DNA of 64,000 bases from Branchiostoma lanceolatum (GCF_035083965.1 NC_089735.1:3915001-3979000); one strand, 5' to 3'; counted from the stretch's first letter, positions 13,401 through 23,771 are shown. The notes: generated by a model not told the origin, from the letters alone. Numbers and translations: made by a program.

Positions 13401-13882
13401 ACATTGGTAGGTGCACAGCCTTTTGGTACATTGTAGGTGCACAGGCCATTGGTAGGTGCACAGGCCATTGGTAGGTGCACAGGCCATTGGTAGGTGCACA
13501 GGCCATTGCTAGGTGCCTAATGATCCAAGTTACAGTTGTGTATTTGCTATTGAATAATCCTCATAACTACAAATTTAGGGGGGGGGGGCATCTTTCTCAA
13601 CCCAGTTATAATGTACACCAGGGTTGATATATCTCTTTATGTGTATGGGTGTAGTACAACCTCTACAGGGAGTGCATACAGCTTTCTATCACCAATAACA
13701 TATGTATGAGGATGTATACGTGTCAGCTTAGGAAACTAGCATCCGCGAGTTTTCTACATTCGCTTCATTGGTGATTATTTCATCTTTTCCATTAGCAAGG
13801 AGCAGCTGGTGTTCGTGCCTTCTTGCGGACATACATTGCAAACAACAAGCTCTCTGCAGTGTCAGCTGGAGATCAGCTCTAG
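7448..13882 (+). CDS. Patatin-like phospholipase with C-terminal EF-hand, paralogue B (complete)
   Basis: Twelve exons: 7448-7609, 8104-8254, 8770-8924, 9190-9325, 9648-9746, 10624-10754, 10980-11077, 11421-11580, 11852-11962, 12231-12380, 12752-12847, 13796-13882; 1536 nt, 511 aa, in frame throughout. The patatin fold is complete: oxyanion-hole motif GGGARG (residues 41-46), nucleophile elbow G-V-S-A-G with Ser72, and the DGA motif with Asp221, giving a Ser-Asp dyad for acyl-ester hydrolysis of phospholipids or neutral lipids. Residues 202-364 link to one EF-hand loop DVDSDGLLTYDE (395-406), suggesting calcium control. No signal peptide or membrane segment is seen, so it is probably cytosolic; MGSVW could be myristoylated, which is weak. 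The start is the first ATG after an apparent acceptor at 7431-7437, so a 5' UTR intron is likely. It is a tandem duplicate of the gene upstream. The tail ends at TAG where paralogue A reads on. Substrate is unknown. Confidence 0.88.
7760..7829. repeat. Simple repeat (ACTC)n
   Basis: Tetranucleotide run in intron 1 of patatin-like gene B. It produces a spurious Thr-His-Ser-Leu repeat ORF. Confidence 0.95.
9775..10125 (-). mobile_element. tRNA-derived SINE with conserved central domain
   Basis: Read on the minus strand it starts with a tRNA-like head: A-box-like TGGTGTAGAGG near 10105, B-box GGTTCAAATTCC near 10062. This is followed by a central part (GACGTAAAG, then GTAAAAGAACCCAACACAC) and a 3' tail ending near 9775. 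The central part resembles the deeply conserved core domains of metazoan SINEs (Nin/Deu type, from memory, unverified). A 5'-truncated relative of the tail lies at 43840-43935. It sits in intron 5 of patatin-like gene B. Confidence 0.65.
10242..10463. mobile_element. MITE family C copy 1
   Basis: Ends read TGCTACGGTCCTATTTCCAA and, in complement, TATGCTACGGCCCGGTCGCA. The interior has 'ggtccggtcgg...aacgaaaaacatgatataaaagac'. Other copies are at 48617-48822 and 63345-63542. Confidence 0.7.
12865..13520. repeat. 19-bp minisatellite in last intron of patatin-like gene B
   Basis: About 30 degenerate copies of AGGTGCACAGGCCATTGGT. Inside the array, at 13200-13240, is a second copy of the end of exon 12752-12847 with its donor (CTCTTCAAG/GTGGGT), so the array itself was duplicated with the exon edge. 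Because the unit is 19 bp and has no stop on the minus strand, all three minus frames stay open and give spurious His-Leu-Pro-rich ORFs. Confidence 0.9.
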
Positions 13883-15348
13883 AGGCGGAAACATGGTTCA
13901 TTGGAGCAACATACAAGCAGTGTGGAAGCAGAGAAGAGTGTTTTGTTATATCTTCGTAAATATTTTATGGCTTATCGTATCAGATGAAAATAATTATGTC
14001 TATGACTAAAATATCTGCTTATATAATCCGTAATAAGGTTAGGGTGCACATGGCTTACATGACATCTTTCTACTAAATCCTCAAAGATGGGCAAGTGTGA
14101 GAGAGAGAGAGAGTACAACCAGTGTGTCACAGAAAATATTTCTAGGTTGTCTCTGTCAATAGCAATAGATGCCCATGTCAAGTAAATAACTTTTTTTCAT
14201 TCATTTGTTCAACATCCCTAATCCTAGAAAATGGTGTAAGTGAAAAAAAAATGTTTCAGATAACCAACTTTAAATGAATAAAATGACATTATTACTTCAT
14301 ATATGATCAAATTGAAATACAATTTAATTCAAATACACTTGATTTATCACCACAGCAGTAACTTTGTATACAATGTACATACATGAGGTATATATATACA
14401 TGGGTAATTCTTTAAAATGCAGATTTAGACATGCCTCGAAATGATTGAAGACTTCACTATAATATAATATAATTACTACAGGTACCGCTATGGCTACCCA
14501 GGCATGAGCGTCAGTATAAAGTATAAAGAAATCAAAGTCATTTAAGTTGGTGGAATATTAAATATTAACTTAGTGGAATGGAATGGATAGATAATAACAG
14601 GAAAAGTTAGCATATTGGCCACTTAATTAACAATAATCAGATAAGGCACTACTTTTACAATGTCTTGGAAAAAATCAACAAAACAATTGTATATACTATT
14701 ACTATATTAGACAACATAACTTAATGGTTTAATGTAACTAATCTAGACATAGGGCTGTGCAAATGTCTTATATACAGGTTGCATCTCTTAATCTCTTGTT
14801 TTCCTTTCTTTCCTCTGACCAAAATTTGAAATCTCTTACTGATGAGTCCAAATATTTCAACAAAAATATAAAACAGCTTACCAAGTCATAATATTTAAGG
14901 CATATGAGGATCATGATTATAATATTCAATGCCTAGCTTTATTCTATGCAACTATATCTAGATGGACAAATACCACATCCTAGATGACATCAGTCAATGT
15001 AACAAATTGGATTTAACAATATCTTGCATAGATTTTAATCAGGCTTTCAGCTTGAACAAAGACTTGTGGGCAAATAAACCTCTTTCAACAAATATAGCAG
15101 CAGCATTAATGACAACATGATCAAGCATTTCAATAAAAATGTAGCAGTTTTTGGCGAATTTGGTTCTGTGGGTTGAAGATCACACACAACACATGATGTT
15201 ATAATTACAAACTACCTTCACATGTAACCTTAGCATCGGCCATTCTAGTTTTACTGTGCTCTCTTGGTCCCCTCCAGAGCTACGGATAGACCGGAGTAAA
15301 GCTAAAAAGGCCGGCACCCAGGCTACTTCACATGTTCTACTGGTTATT
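13883..15348. other. Convergent intergenic region
   Basis: A+T-rich. It should hold the 3' UTR of patatin-like gene B (+) and of the TMEM243-like gene (-), which converge here. No further gene is supported. A TTTATT at 14938-14943 is a possible minus-strand poly(A) signal. Confidence 0.5.
14277..14282 (+). promoter_or_regulatory. Candidate polyadenylation signal of patatin-like gene B
   Basis: First AATAAA downstream of the stop at 13880-13882, about 395 bp into the 3' region. Position only; no transcript evidence. Confidence 0.4.
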
Positions 15349-18300
15349 TCACCCGGGAGGCTTTATGGTTGGAGCTGTACTTGTGCTGACGTTGACAGCA
15401 GGGAGTACGTTATGCTTGCTGGCCACGACTACGTGGTTAAAAACGTACAGGTCAGCAGTGATGGCCTGTAGCAGGATGACCGCACACACCAGGGCCATGT
15501 ACCAGTGTTTGTCTGCACTCTGGAGAGGGAACAGCTCAGTTAGCAAATTCAGTGTTCAAATGATTGTAAGGAAGATCAACAACAAAACAGATCACAAACC
15601 AGTGCCATGTGTTGCAAGTCTACGAAAGCCACGCCCACCGCACTGGTATTCCAGTGCTGAATAAACTGGCAAATAGGCCTCAGCACTGGTTTTCCAGTGC
15701 TGAGGAAAGTTCAGCACTGGTTTTCCAGTGCTGAAGAAAGTTTAGCACTCGTTTTCCAGTGCTGAATTGCTATGTTCCAGTGCTGAAGCTCTTTCAGCAT
15801 TGGAACCGAGTGCTGAAAACGGAGAGCGTGGTTTTTGTAGTTTTGCACTCTGGAGAGGGAACAGCACAGTTAGCAAATTCAGTGTGCAAATCATTGTAAG
15901 GCCACACCAATTCAATTTCTTGGTAAACAGATTTTTTTTGATTCTAGAAAACAGAAGGCTGGGGTGAAAACTTGCACCTGACCCTGTTCACACCCTGAAA
16001 CTGTGTGCACCAAAGTACAGACATTCCTCTGAGATTCTGTTTTCATGTTGATTTTGAAATTTAGCATTTGTTAAAAAAAAAAAAAAAAAAATTTTAACCA
16101 AAAAATTAAATTGGTGTGGCCTAAGCAAGATCAACAACAAAACAGATCACAAACCAGGACAATAGATACAAAAACCGGACGTTCCACTGCAGTATCAAGT
16201 TCAGCCACCAGAGGGACACAAATCGACCTTTACCACTGGGTTCACAACACATACCCACATACCAAATACGATCACAATCCATCCACAGGTTCTTAAGTTA
16301 TTGCTACAGATAAACATACACACAAGTCCAAAACTATACCTCCATTTTCATGGAGGTGATTGAAGCATGTTGCACTAAAAATGTATAATAAGCAAACATT
16401 TAGTGGTAAAATTCAATATGTCATGCAACTCAGATTATTTGTCAGCCAAAATTACAGCAGAAAACTTACCAACTGCCCTTTGCGATACCACCATGCCTTG
16501 TGAGAGAGAGTGAAAATATCATGAAAACTGTATTAGAAACATATCTTCACAAGTTGTGCAAAACTTACTAAAAGTACTGCACTTTCTTTTCAAGTTAACT
16601 GTCCATACAAAGTTTTATGAACAATATTAAAGCTCTTCAATTTAACTTCAAAAGTTAACATCGTGGGCTAATAGCTTTCATTGGATTAAACTTCAAAAAC
16701 AAATTCTTTTTTCCAACCATATCCATGATTTTCCTAATCTAAATGTTCCTACACAATAGCAATACATGTATGTGCAAAAGAAATGGTCTTCACAAAATGT
16801 AAGATTGCGTTACAAGTTCTGTCAGTAGTGAAGGAGTTGAACTGCACATACTTACCAACATTACTGCAATCAAGGAGCTCACTGTAAAAATTAAAGACAC
16901 ACATCATTAATATATGTAAACAGGAACTAGTGACTGCAAAATGTTATGCTTCTTTAAACATTATTACTTTTCAAAGTCAAAGCAACATGGACAGCAACAA
17001 CATTGAAAAAGTTGAGATGACCGACACTTACAAGCCAAGTTGACCACCAGAAGATAGAAGTGAGGGTTGTCATGTGCTTTCACCAAGACGAATATGATCC
17101 CCAACTTTAAAGGTAGCAAAAAACAACGAAGTAAATACATGTTAATGAAACAATAAATTTTTCACAGAGGTTATAGTCGCTATAATGTATATGCATGTCT
17201 CTACGTGCATATATATTATGACTGGAGAAACTACAAAGGTGATGAATAATCTGATTGAAGATATATAATATTGCGTAGAAATGAATGATTTGAATTTGAA
17301 TTGCTGTGATTGAAAGGCTACTGAATAGACTTTGTAATTACTAGTATAAGTTTGTTGGTACAATCTACAAATCAGAATGTTCATTGATGAATCAACAGTA
17401 TTGACTTATGATATTATCATATACATGTAATGTACAAGATAAAACTCTAAAATTACTCGCTGGAGTAAGTGTCATGCCATCCTGGGCATTATAATGTTAT
17501 AATCTATAACATACTAGTACTATCATGGTGTCAATCTCCTACAGATGCTAAACCAGCTGAGGTTCCCATTTTGTGGGCGTGGCCTCTAAGCCTGACCACC
17601 TGTCGGTTAATTAGAGAATCACTGTAAAGCTGTCTCTTATGACCTGACAGCTGGTTCAAGGCCACACCCGCAAAAGTGGAAACCTCAGCCCAGTGTAGCA
17701 GAGTCTCCCATTGTATAGGCAGTGGGCATGGCTCTGTGTAGGACATAGGAGATTCTTGACATGAGCTTCTGTGAAAACCCTGAAGTGACTGTCTTTTCCT
17801 CTTAACACTGTTGATAACAGTGATGTACTGTTATCATAAGCAAGTGTACAAACACAAACACAAACTCATTCCCTACCAGAACATTCACCCCTGTAACAGC
17901 TCCGAACAGTCTGACTGCAAAAACCTGAAATACAAGACGGGACAGGTGAGAATGCTGAGTGATCATGTGCCATGGATTGGATGCAACTGGTTAATCTCAT
18001 CCCACCATTTAATATGCACAACAATGGGGCACGTCAGGGGAATCAAACACAGGCCCTTTGGGTTCAGGGCCAAACATCCTACCATATAATATTAATATGT
18101 CACAATTTGCCACTAATGTCAAGAACACACTCTTGTCAAATCCGCTCAAGATGCATCTCTTGTTAAACAATCCCTCCAAAGGACTATATATACTTAGTCA
18201 AGAGACCTTAATTCTCTTCCCGAAGATGATTACCTATCACCTATCACCTAACTGTTAAGTACCTAAGGATAAATCCAGGGATGTCAGGTTATCCACAATG

Positions 18301-18466
18301 GCCCTCATTACAGTTCATTTTTCTTGCCAATATGATTAAACACTATTCACACATTATAGACAAACGGCTAAGTTGTTACTAGAAATCTGTTTCATACCTG
18401 TTTTGGGTCCACATCGTAGTAAATGGCTTCAGGGTTGGTGAGCCCTTCACTTGGTGCCGCCGCCAT
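15349..18466 (-). CDS. TMEM243-like small membrane protein (minus-strand paralogue)
   Basis: Exons on the minus strand: 18466-18398 (ATG 18464-18466), 17104-17032, 16881-16856, 16496-16470, 15519-15349 (TGA). These give 122 residues. By comparison with the head-to-head paralogue, a hydrophobic exon of about 48 nt between 17105 and 18397 is still missing; I could not place it. The protein has membrane segments: LGIIFVLVKAH.., FYLLVVNLALSSLIAVML and MALVCAVILLQAITADLYVF. The segment AWWYRKGQL followed by the last helix matches the end of vertebrate TMEM243 (WYRQGDL ... CANLYF), a four-pass protein of poorly known role. The 26-nt exon has the same size in both paralogues. The intron after AWWYRKGQL is absent from the plus-strand copy. 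A C-terminal tail of about 25 residues follows the last helix. Confidence 0.72.
15641..15815. repeat. Tandem hairpin repeat (CAGCACTGG ... CCAGTGCTG)
   Basis: Five or so units in which CAGCACTGG and its complement CCAGTGCTG alternate with short spacers. Each unit is itself a small inverted repeat. Confidence 0.85.
15900..16121. mobile_element. MITE with GGCCACACCAATT termini and TAA target duplication
   Basis: Ends GGCCACACCAATT and AATTGGTGTGGCC, flanked on both sides by TAA. The flanking sequence is continuous with the second copy of the duplicated acceptor region, so the insertion site is clear. A 3-bp TAA duplication fits the PIF/Harbinger group (family knowledge). An A-tract lies inside. 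Confidence 0.8.
17529..17764. mobile_element. Inverted-repeat (MITE-like) element
   Basis: Left arm ..GCTGAGGTTCCCATTTTGTG, right arm ..CACTTTTGCGGGTGTGGCC in complement, with matching outer ends near CAATCTCCTA. It lies in an intron of the minus-strand TMEM243-like gene. Confidence 0.7.
17950..18090 (-). mobile_element. tRNA-related SINE-like sequence
   Basis: On the minus strand: A-box-like ATGGTAGGATG, then B-box-like GTTTGATTCCC about 35 bases on. The spacing is tRNA-like, but the cloverleaf is poor and there is no clean acceptor stem. Read as a SINE head rather than a functional tRNA. Confidence 0.45.
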
Positions 18467-18740
18467 CTTTGCGTTAGGTAAACACCTGTCATGTGATGAC
18501 CACGAGTAACCTACAGTTGTTTGTGCAAGAAAAGTGCCTTACAGAATCTTAAAACCGAAAGAAAACTTAAATATTTCCCCTTTGCATCGTCTAATGTTAA
18601 CCAATATCTAAAAGGTATCTATATCTAGTGAATGATTCCACTGTTAAGATAAGTTAAGAAATGAATGTGTGAAAAGTGAGGCAAATACCACAGGCACAGC
18701 AACAGACAGCCCTGAAATATTGAAGAAGAAAAGTTTCAAA
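18467..18740. promoter_or_regulatory. Putative bidirectional promoter of the TMEM243-like pair
   Basis: 274 bp separate the two divergent start codons. Both starts sit in ATGGCGG contexts. No TATA box is obvious. With divergent genes this close, a shared core promoter and 5' UTRs inside this interval are the simplest reading; I infer this from spacing alone. Confidence 0.6.
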
Positions 18741-21088
18741 ATGGCGGATTCCAAAACTCCTCTGCTGGGCTCAGGTCAGGCTGGGAACGCGCCCGAACCT
18801 CCGTCTAAGGACAACGCAGCACTCTACTATGACTCCACACAGACTCCTGTTCAGGTAAGGACCGCACTGCATAGAATTTCAAACGACGTCCTTTGCGATA
18901 AGTCTTGAAACTGTGGCCAAAATTTTGCAGTATCGACAACCCGGAAGTAACTTTACAGGTTTTCAAAATTTAGTGATTTGCATTTGTATTTTGGCCCCAC
19001 AAATGCTAATCTCATCTTCCTAAATGTATACAACCACCCAGATCTGTGTCCAAATGAGTACACACCCTTCTTTAGCGTATTCATTATTGGCCCATACAAA
19101 CCAAGACTGTGGTGTAAAAAACTATACGCCCCCCTCCCACTACTGACGCATAGTTTAATGATAACATAATCTGATTGGTGACGTCATCGACTTGACACAT
19201 TTTCATGTGACTGTATTGATCCAATATTGGATTGTTTATGCCTATCAGGCTTGAAAGATGTCAAATGACCATATATAGGACAAAACTTTATAAAAGCTCC
19301 AAATAATCCATTACAAAGTTTATCATGGATGATGATGATTACTATTGTATTATTCTACTGTTTTACAACTGAAAATTAAGCATCTATTTTCCCCCACAGA
19401 GATATCTACAGATTTCCTTTGTTGCAACGGTGGTGATAATGGTTTTGGTAAGGCAACTACGTATATATATCATTTTCTGATGAATGAATCTTCAAAAATG
19501 TTTAGCCTAGACTAAGGTGTAACAGATATGGTGTAACAGTTGTGTTTGATATTTCTTTTGTGTGTTTCATTCAATAGAAATGATCTCATTAGTAAAAAAA
19601 CTTAGATTAGAAGTGTGCAAGACTAAGAATTGTAACAAAAGCCATTAGTCATTGACATTCCAAATGTTAAATCTCCACCAATTGTTATTTGTTATTTGTT
19701 TTCAGGTGTCCCTTGTGTTGAGTTTATACAGAGGAATCTCCTACCATTACAATGGGGCCTTATACCTGTTGCTGGGGATCTCCATGCTTGGTAAATAACA
19801 ACAATGATAACTGTAAATGCAGAAATGTTCGCGGTGGTTTTATGGTGAACTCTTCACTGCAAACTCAAAACCACTGTGAAAAGCGGTTCCATTGTGTGAC
19901 TAGCACTACTAATAGTACTTAGTCTATCGTTTCAAATGTGAACTCAAAACCACCAAGAAAACTCCATTTTCTCCCTACCGCGAAATTAAATCCCCGCAAA
20001 CATTTCTGCATTTACAGTATCATTCATTTTTTTTACCGAGATTTGTGTATATTCTAGTTTTTTAGGGGAAGAGTGGTGCTGCTCTAACCATTCACCCCCT
20101 TACCCAGGGGAGCAGATTCACTAAAAGCATAAAATTCAGATTGACTGGAGATGCTACTAGGTTACAGGTAGCCCTGGAAGCCTTAAAATGCCCCATTTTA
20201 ACTCAAGTCAAGTCAACTCAGAGTCAAAATTCTCTAAAACTCCACACCAGCACCACTCCCCACTCTGCTCCCTTGTCCCTTGTGCCTTTGTGCCCCCATT
20301 TGATATCTATATCTATTTCAAGTGCAACGTTTATGATTTTTGTGCATGCTTTGAATTGAAAGAGTATGCAAGCTCTCTTTATTCTGAATGCTGACTGTAT
20401 CTACAATGTGTATCCTGTATCTATTTACCATTGATGCCTTGACTTCTCAAAAGATGTGTTGTTGCCTTCTTATCAATGATCTTATACAAACTTCTGTCTC
20501 TATATTAGGACTAGCAAGTTTGGAGGTGTTGCTGGTAAGTAAATCCATTTGTACCATGATAAAAAAATGATAGCTTTCCTTTGCTAGATATATTTAGACA
20601 TACAGTTCACCAAATACTTGACAGTATTGTATTTTGAATTATTGCTGTTGATTTTCTTTTGTGGCAGATAATGCTTTTAATGTAAGGAAGAAATGATGTA
20701 TGTTTGTAGCCTCCATTGCAGGCTCTGAACCGTTTTTTGGGGGGGCTAAATAGTACACTTTTTGCAGCCAACCCGTAACTATCAGCCAACCCTGTAACTA
20801 TCAGGTATAGTTACAGGGTTGGCTGATAGTTACGGTTTGGCTGCAAAAAGTGTATTATTTAGCCCCCCAAAAAGCCGGTTCAGAGCCTGCAACGGAGGCT
20901 AGTAAGTTTGGACCCCCTAGCAGCATACACTGGAACTTCAGGGGCTTTTTTGTTAAAATCTCTTCCCATTGCAGATCTACATCATCAGAAAGGGAGACTT
21001 TCCCAAAGAGAAGACGTGGTTCCTGTTCTTCATGGGATTCTGCATCATACTGCAGGGGGTTTTCACTGACATTCTTGTCTTTTACTAG
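18741..21088 (+). CDS. TMEM243-like small membrane protein (plus-strand paralogue)
   Basis: Five exons: 18741-18854, 19400-19447, 19706-19790, 20509-20534, 20975-21088 (TAG 21086-21088), joining to 128 aa. A hydrophilic N-terminus of about 38 residues containing NAALYYDST (compare NPEAIYYDV in the minus paralogue) precedes four hydrophobic stretches: LQISFVATVVIMVL, YLLLGISMLGLASLEVLL joined to IYII, and FLFFMGFCIILQGVFTDILVFY. The motif IYIIRKGDF before the last helix corresponds to IYWYRQGDL in vertebrate TMEM243. Exon sizes 85 and 26 are mirrored in the paralogue (73 and 26), supporting common descent by inverted duplication. No catalytic residues are seen; an integral membrane protein of unknown role. 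Start chosen at ATGGCGG, since the upstream in-frame reading lacks a good start. Confidence 0.78.
19809..20020. mobile_element. MITE family A copy 2
   Basis: Near-complete: starts ACTGTAAATGCAGAAATGTT and ends AACATTTCTGCATTTACAGT. Lies in an intron of the plus-strand TMEM243-like gene. Confidence 0.85.
20706..20901. mobile_element. Long palindromic MITE
   Basis: Almost perfect inverted repeat: left arm from GTAGCCTCCATTGCAGGCTC, right arm GAGCCTGCAACGGAGGCTA, meeting at AGTTACAGGG near 20812. It lies 73 bp upstream of exon 20975-21088. Confidence 0.85.
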
Positions 21089-21241
21089 ACAACTCACCAA
21101 ACTATTCACTGTGCCATTTGCAGGGCCCAGAATGCCCAACTGTAACCCCCAATTTACAAAAAAATGTGAAAAAGAAGAATGTGAGATGATAGTATAAAAG
21201 TAAAAAATTACAAACAATATCTAATTTGACAAGATAAATGA

Positions 21242-21247
21242 AATAAA
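21242..21247 (+). promoter_or_regulatory. Candidate polyadenylation signal, TMEM243-like (+)
   Basis: AATAAA 154 bp after the TAG stop. Confidence 0.4.
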
Positions 21248-21337
21248 TACTGCCTTGGTAGATCTATACCAGTATAATGATAAATCACATATTGCAGAAA
21301 ACAAGAAACAGTATCATGTAGAAGTGGTATAGGTGAT

Positions 21338-21540
21338 TACTGTAGAAAGGCAAATGTTTCAGGTGGCTTCATATTTGTGGTTTTTGCAGTGACCTCTACG
21401 CCACAAACTTCAAAACAATACGAAAATTTATGTTGTCTACCCACCTACATCCTTGTTTCAACCACGAATTAAAACCACCACGATACTCTGTTTTCTCTCT
21501 ACTGCGAAGTTAAATTCCGAGAACATTTCCCCTTTCTTCA
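21338..21540. mobile_element. MITE family A copy 3 (degraded)
   Basis: Starts TACTGTAGAAAGGCAAATG. Recognisable central phrases 'ccacgaattaaaaccacca' and 'gcgaagttaaattcc' place it with the family; the right terminus is eroded. Confidence 0.55.
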
Positions 21541-22379
21541 GGAATCAGAACAATGTCTGGAATCACAACAATATCTTGCTAAGTAAAGTAAGAAGTAAAT
21601 GAATAAGTCATGGGTGTCCCAATTATTGAATGGTACATTTTTCAAAGCTTTCTAGCATTGCATATATATATATAGATTTGATGTGACATTAGAGAATGAC
21701 AATTGAAAATAAAGTAGTAAATTGTTGTTACATGCGATTGTATCTAGCTACAGGAAATAGATGTACATATATACAGTTTTGTTGAATGGCATGTCACTGT
21801 TATGAGAATGTACAAGATATGTAATTTTTTCAAAAGCCAAATGACTTGAACAAAGTGATAATCGTGATCAAGTGCATGTAACATATCAACCAATACATGT
21901 ATTACTAAACATGGTTCATGCAAATTGTATTAATTATTACATGTATTTCAGTCCTCATCTGAAAACCGACGTCAATAATAATATAATAATGTGTTTTTAT
22001 TGAGGATGCATCTCTGATCAAACTCTTGATAACATATGCATATTTTCAAGGAAACTTCATTCACAGAAAGATTAACATGTTTTTCGATAGCTTGATGATA
22101 TGATTCAAGGGGAGAATATTTCCATCCTTGAATTTCTTTTAGCTTTCTTGACATATTTGCATATATATCATGAAACTATATCAATTGTATCATCATTGTT
22201 ATCTTCCGTGAATTATTAAAAGACTAAATTTTTGATTTGTCTAAAAGACTTTGTATCTTCTCTATCAGAAACAAATAGAATTATGTGATGATAATCTCCA
22301 AGCGGATGTAGGGGTGTTAGATCACAGTGTGTATTGGTTTAGGATATCTCCCCTGAAATGTTGAAACTTGTCAGCAGAA

Positions 22380-22800
22380 GATGTTGATGTCTCCATAGAA
22401 TGTTGGAAAGCAGCTCTTCCCTGGGCCAAATCGTAACTGCCGACCGGGGAATATTAACCTTCCCGAGGACTGACTCTCCTTGCCAACTATTCCCTTTTCC
22501 CGAATTCTACGATCCATACCCCCGTAGGAAGCCGGCCTGGTGGAGTCTAGATTCGAACCCAGAACCTTTAGATTCCAAGTCGGCAAGGCTAAACACAAAA
22601 CCACCTTGCCACTTAGCCTCCTTAGCAGACTTCTTGGACCGACTGTGTTTTTTGGGGGGGGGGGGGGTGCTGATAATTTTAACCTCCTTGCTGATACTAA
22701 TGCTGGTTGATGGAGAGTTTCGCGGCCGAGGGAGGTATGTCGCAGAGGAAGGATCGCCTCCCCAGCAAAGCCTACACGTAGCTGTTTCCAATACACAAAG
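22380..22800 (-). mobile_element. tRNA-derived SINE-like element
   Basis: Minus strand: A-box-like TAAGTGGCAAGGTGG near 22613, perfect B-box GGGTTCGAATC ending near 22549, with a long variable-arm-like stretch between. The head resembles a Ser-type tRNA, but no closed acceptor stem follows, so it is a SINE rather than a tRNA. A G-run (22657-22670) and flanks 'ccgactgtgttttttggggg' have a weak relative near 37190-37240. Confidence 0.55.
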
Positions 22801-23174
22801 CTGCTGAATATCATTCTAACGTGAGGCCAGGTGATGCCGAGTTAATCTTGTTGTCCCAATGACGACACATATAATTAGGTGTGAAAACACCGCTAAGCTG
22901 ACACTGTACCTCCCAGCGAGTTCTTAGCGATCAGTGAGAAATCGAACACCATTGGGACCAAAATTAACTTCCATCACTGTTACTTCTTCATTTACGTTAT
23001 GTTTCAGAAATGAAAAGTGTATGATTTTTCACGCTTATCTTCTAAAAGTTGACTAGACGCGTGTACGCGTTATTTTGTAATGCACGAATACTATACTAGT
23101 ACTTACATATGTGATCAGGGATGTTTGATCCTGATTAAACCTCCTTGATTAAACCTCCTTGGTGTGATCTAGTA

Positions 23175-23296
23175 TTCTCCAAGCAGAGGTTTCGGTCGAG
23201 TGGGAAAGGAGTGCCCGGGATTTTTAACATGAAGAGAGAGAAACGTTAAAAATCCCGGACACTCCTTCCCCGCTCGACCGAAACCTCTGCTTGGAT
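23175..23296. mobile_element. Palindromic MITE with CTCCAAGCAGAGG ends
   Basis: Arms TCTCCAAGCAGAGGTTTCGG and CCGAAACCTCTGCTTGGA, pairing nearly perfectly around a short loop at about 23225-23245. Terminal motif CTCCAAG recurs in several other elements here (25731, 27423, 34036, 53140). Confidence 0.85.
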
Positions 23297-23591
23297 CGAG
23301 GAGGCTATAGGCATAACCTCCTTGGTGTGATGAATTTTCTTGGTGTCGCAAGTGTGGTGGGCTCTTTATCATACCGGAAGCATTTAAGGCATGTTTCCGA
23401 GAAGTTTTTCCAATAAAACCTCTTTGATCACCCTAAAGATTGTTGGCACAGGTAATTTCACCGACTGTTTTTCTTAAATCATAATATAACCGACATCGGT
23501 AATATTATTTTCGATTAGTCTTTGAACAAAACGGCTTTCTGACCGGATACTTATGGTGTCCTGAGATCCCTGTGAACAAAAGGCGTAAAAG

Positions 23592-23771
23592 ATGGCGGAT
23601 TATCCGAGTGATAAGGTGGCTGTGAAGAGCCGTGGGTTTACCATAACTATAGCCTGCCTGTGTTGTCTGTGTGCTTACGGTGTTTGTATGGCGTTTGTTG
23701 ATTGCTCCTTTATTGGCAGTCAATGGTCGATCGACAAGTCACTTAGCTTGTCTAAAGACAGGAGGGTGGGT
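23592..23771 (+). CDS. Possible first coding exon of an unidentified membrane protein
   Basis: An ATGGCGG start in a context like other starts in this window opens about 60 codons: hydrophilic MADYPSDKVAVKSRG, then a cysteine-rich hydrophobic segment (TITIACLCCLCAYGVCMAF), then SQWSIDKSLSLSKDRR. A weak donor (AGG/GTGGGT) follows near 23768. I found no second exon before Nodal at 24124 and do not recognise the family. It could be a short gene, a first exon spliced into sequence I cannot identify, or chance. Confidence 0.25.

Larger units (their letters stand above)
15519..16157. repeat. Duplicated splice-acceptor region of TMEM243-like (-) last exon
   Basis: The stretch 15514-15602 (exon start, acceptor and intron beyond) recurs as 15842-15899 plus 16122-16157. 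The second copy is interrupted by the MITE at 15900-16121. Both copies keep the minus-strand acceptor CCCTCTCCAG/AGTGCA. Between them lies the hairpin repeat at 15641-15815. Confidence 0.8.

Noticed and set aside
12843-13506. Minus-strand ORFs rich in His-Leu-Pro-Met and Cys-Ala-Pro-Thr
   Set aside because: All three frames are open only because the 19-bp minisatellite has no stop on that strand.
22535-22640. Functional tRNA gene at the perfect B-box
   Set aside because: A- and B-boxes exist but there is no closed acceptor stem; better explained as a SINE head. The same applies to 17950-18090 and 39396-39479.
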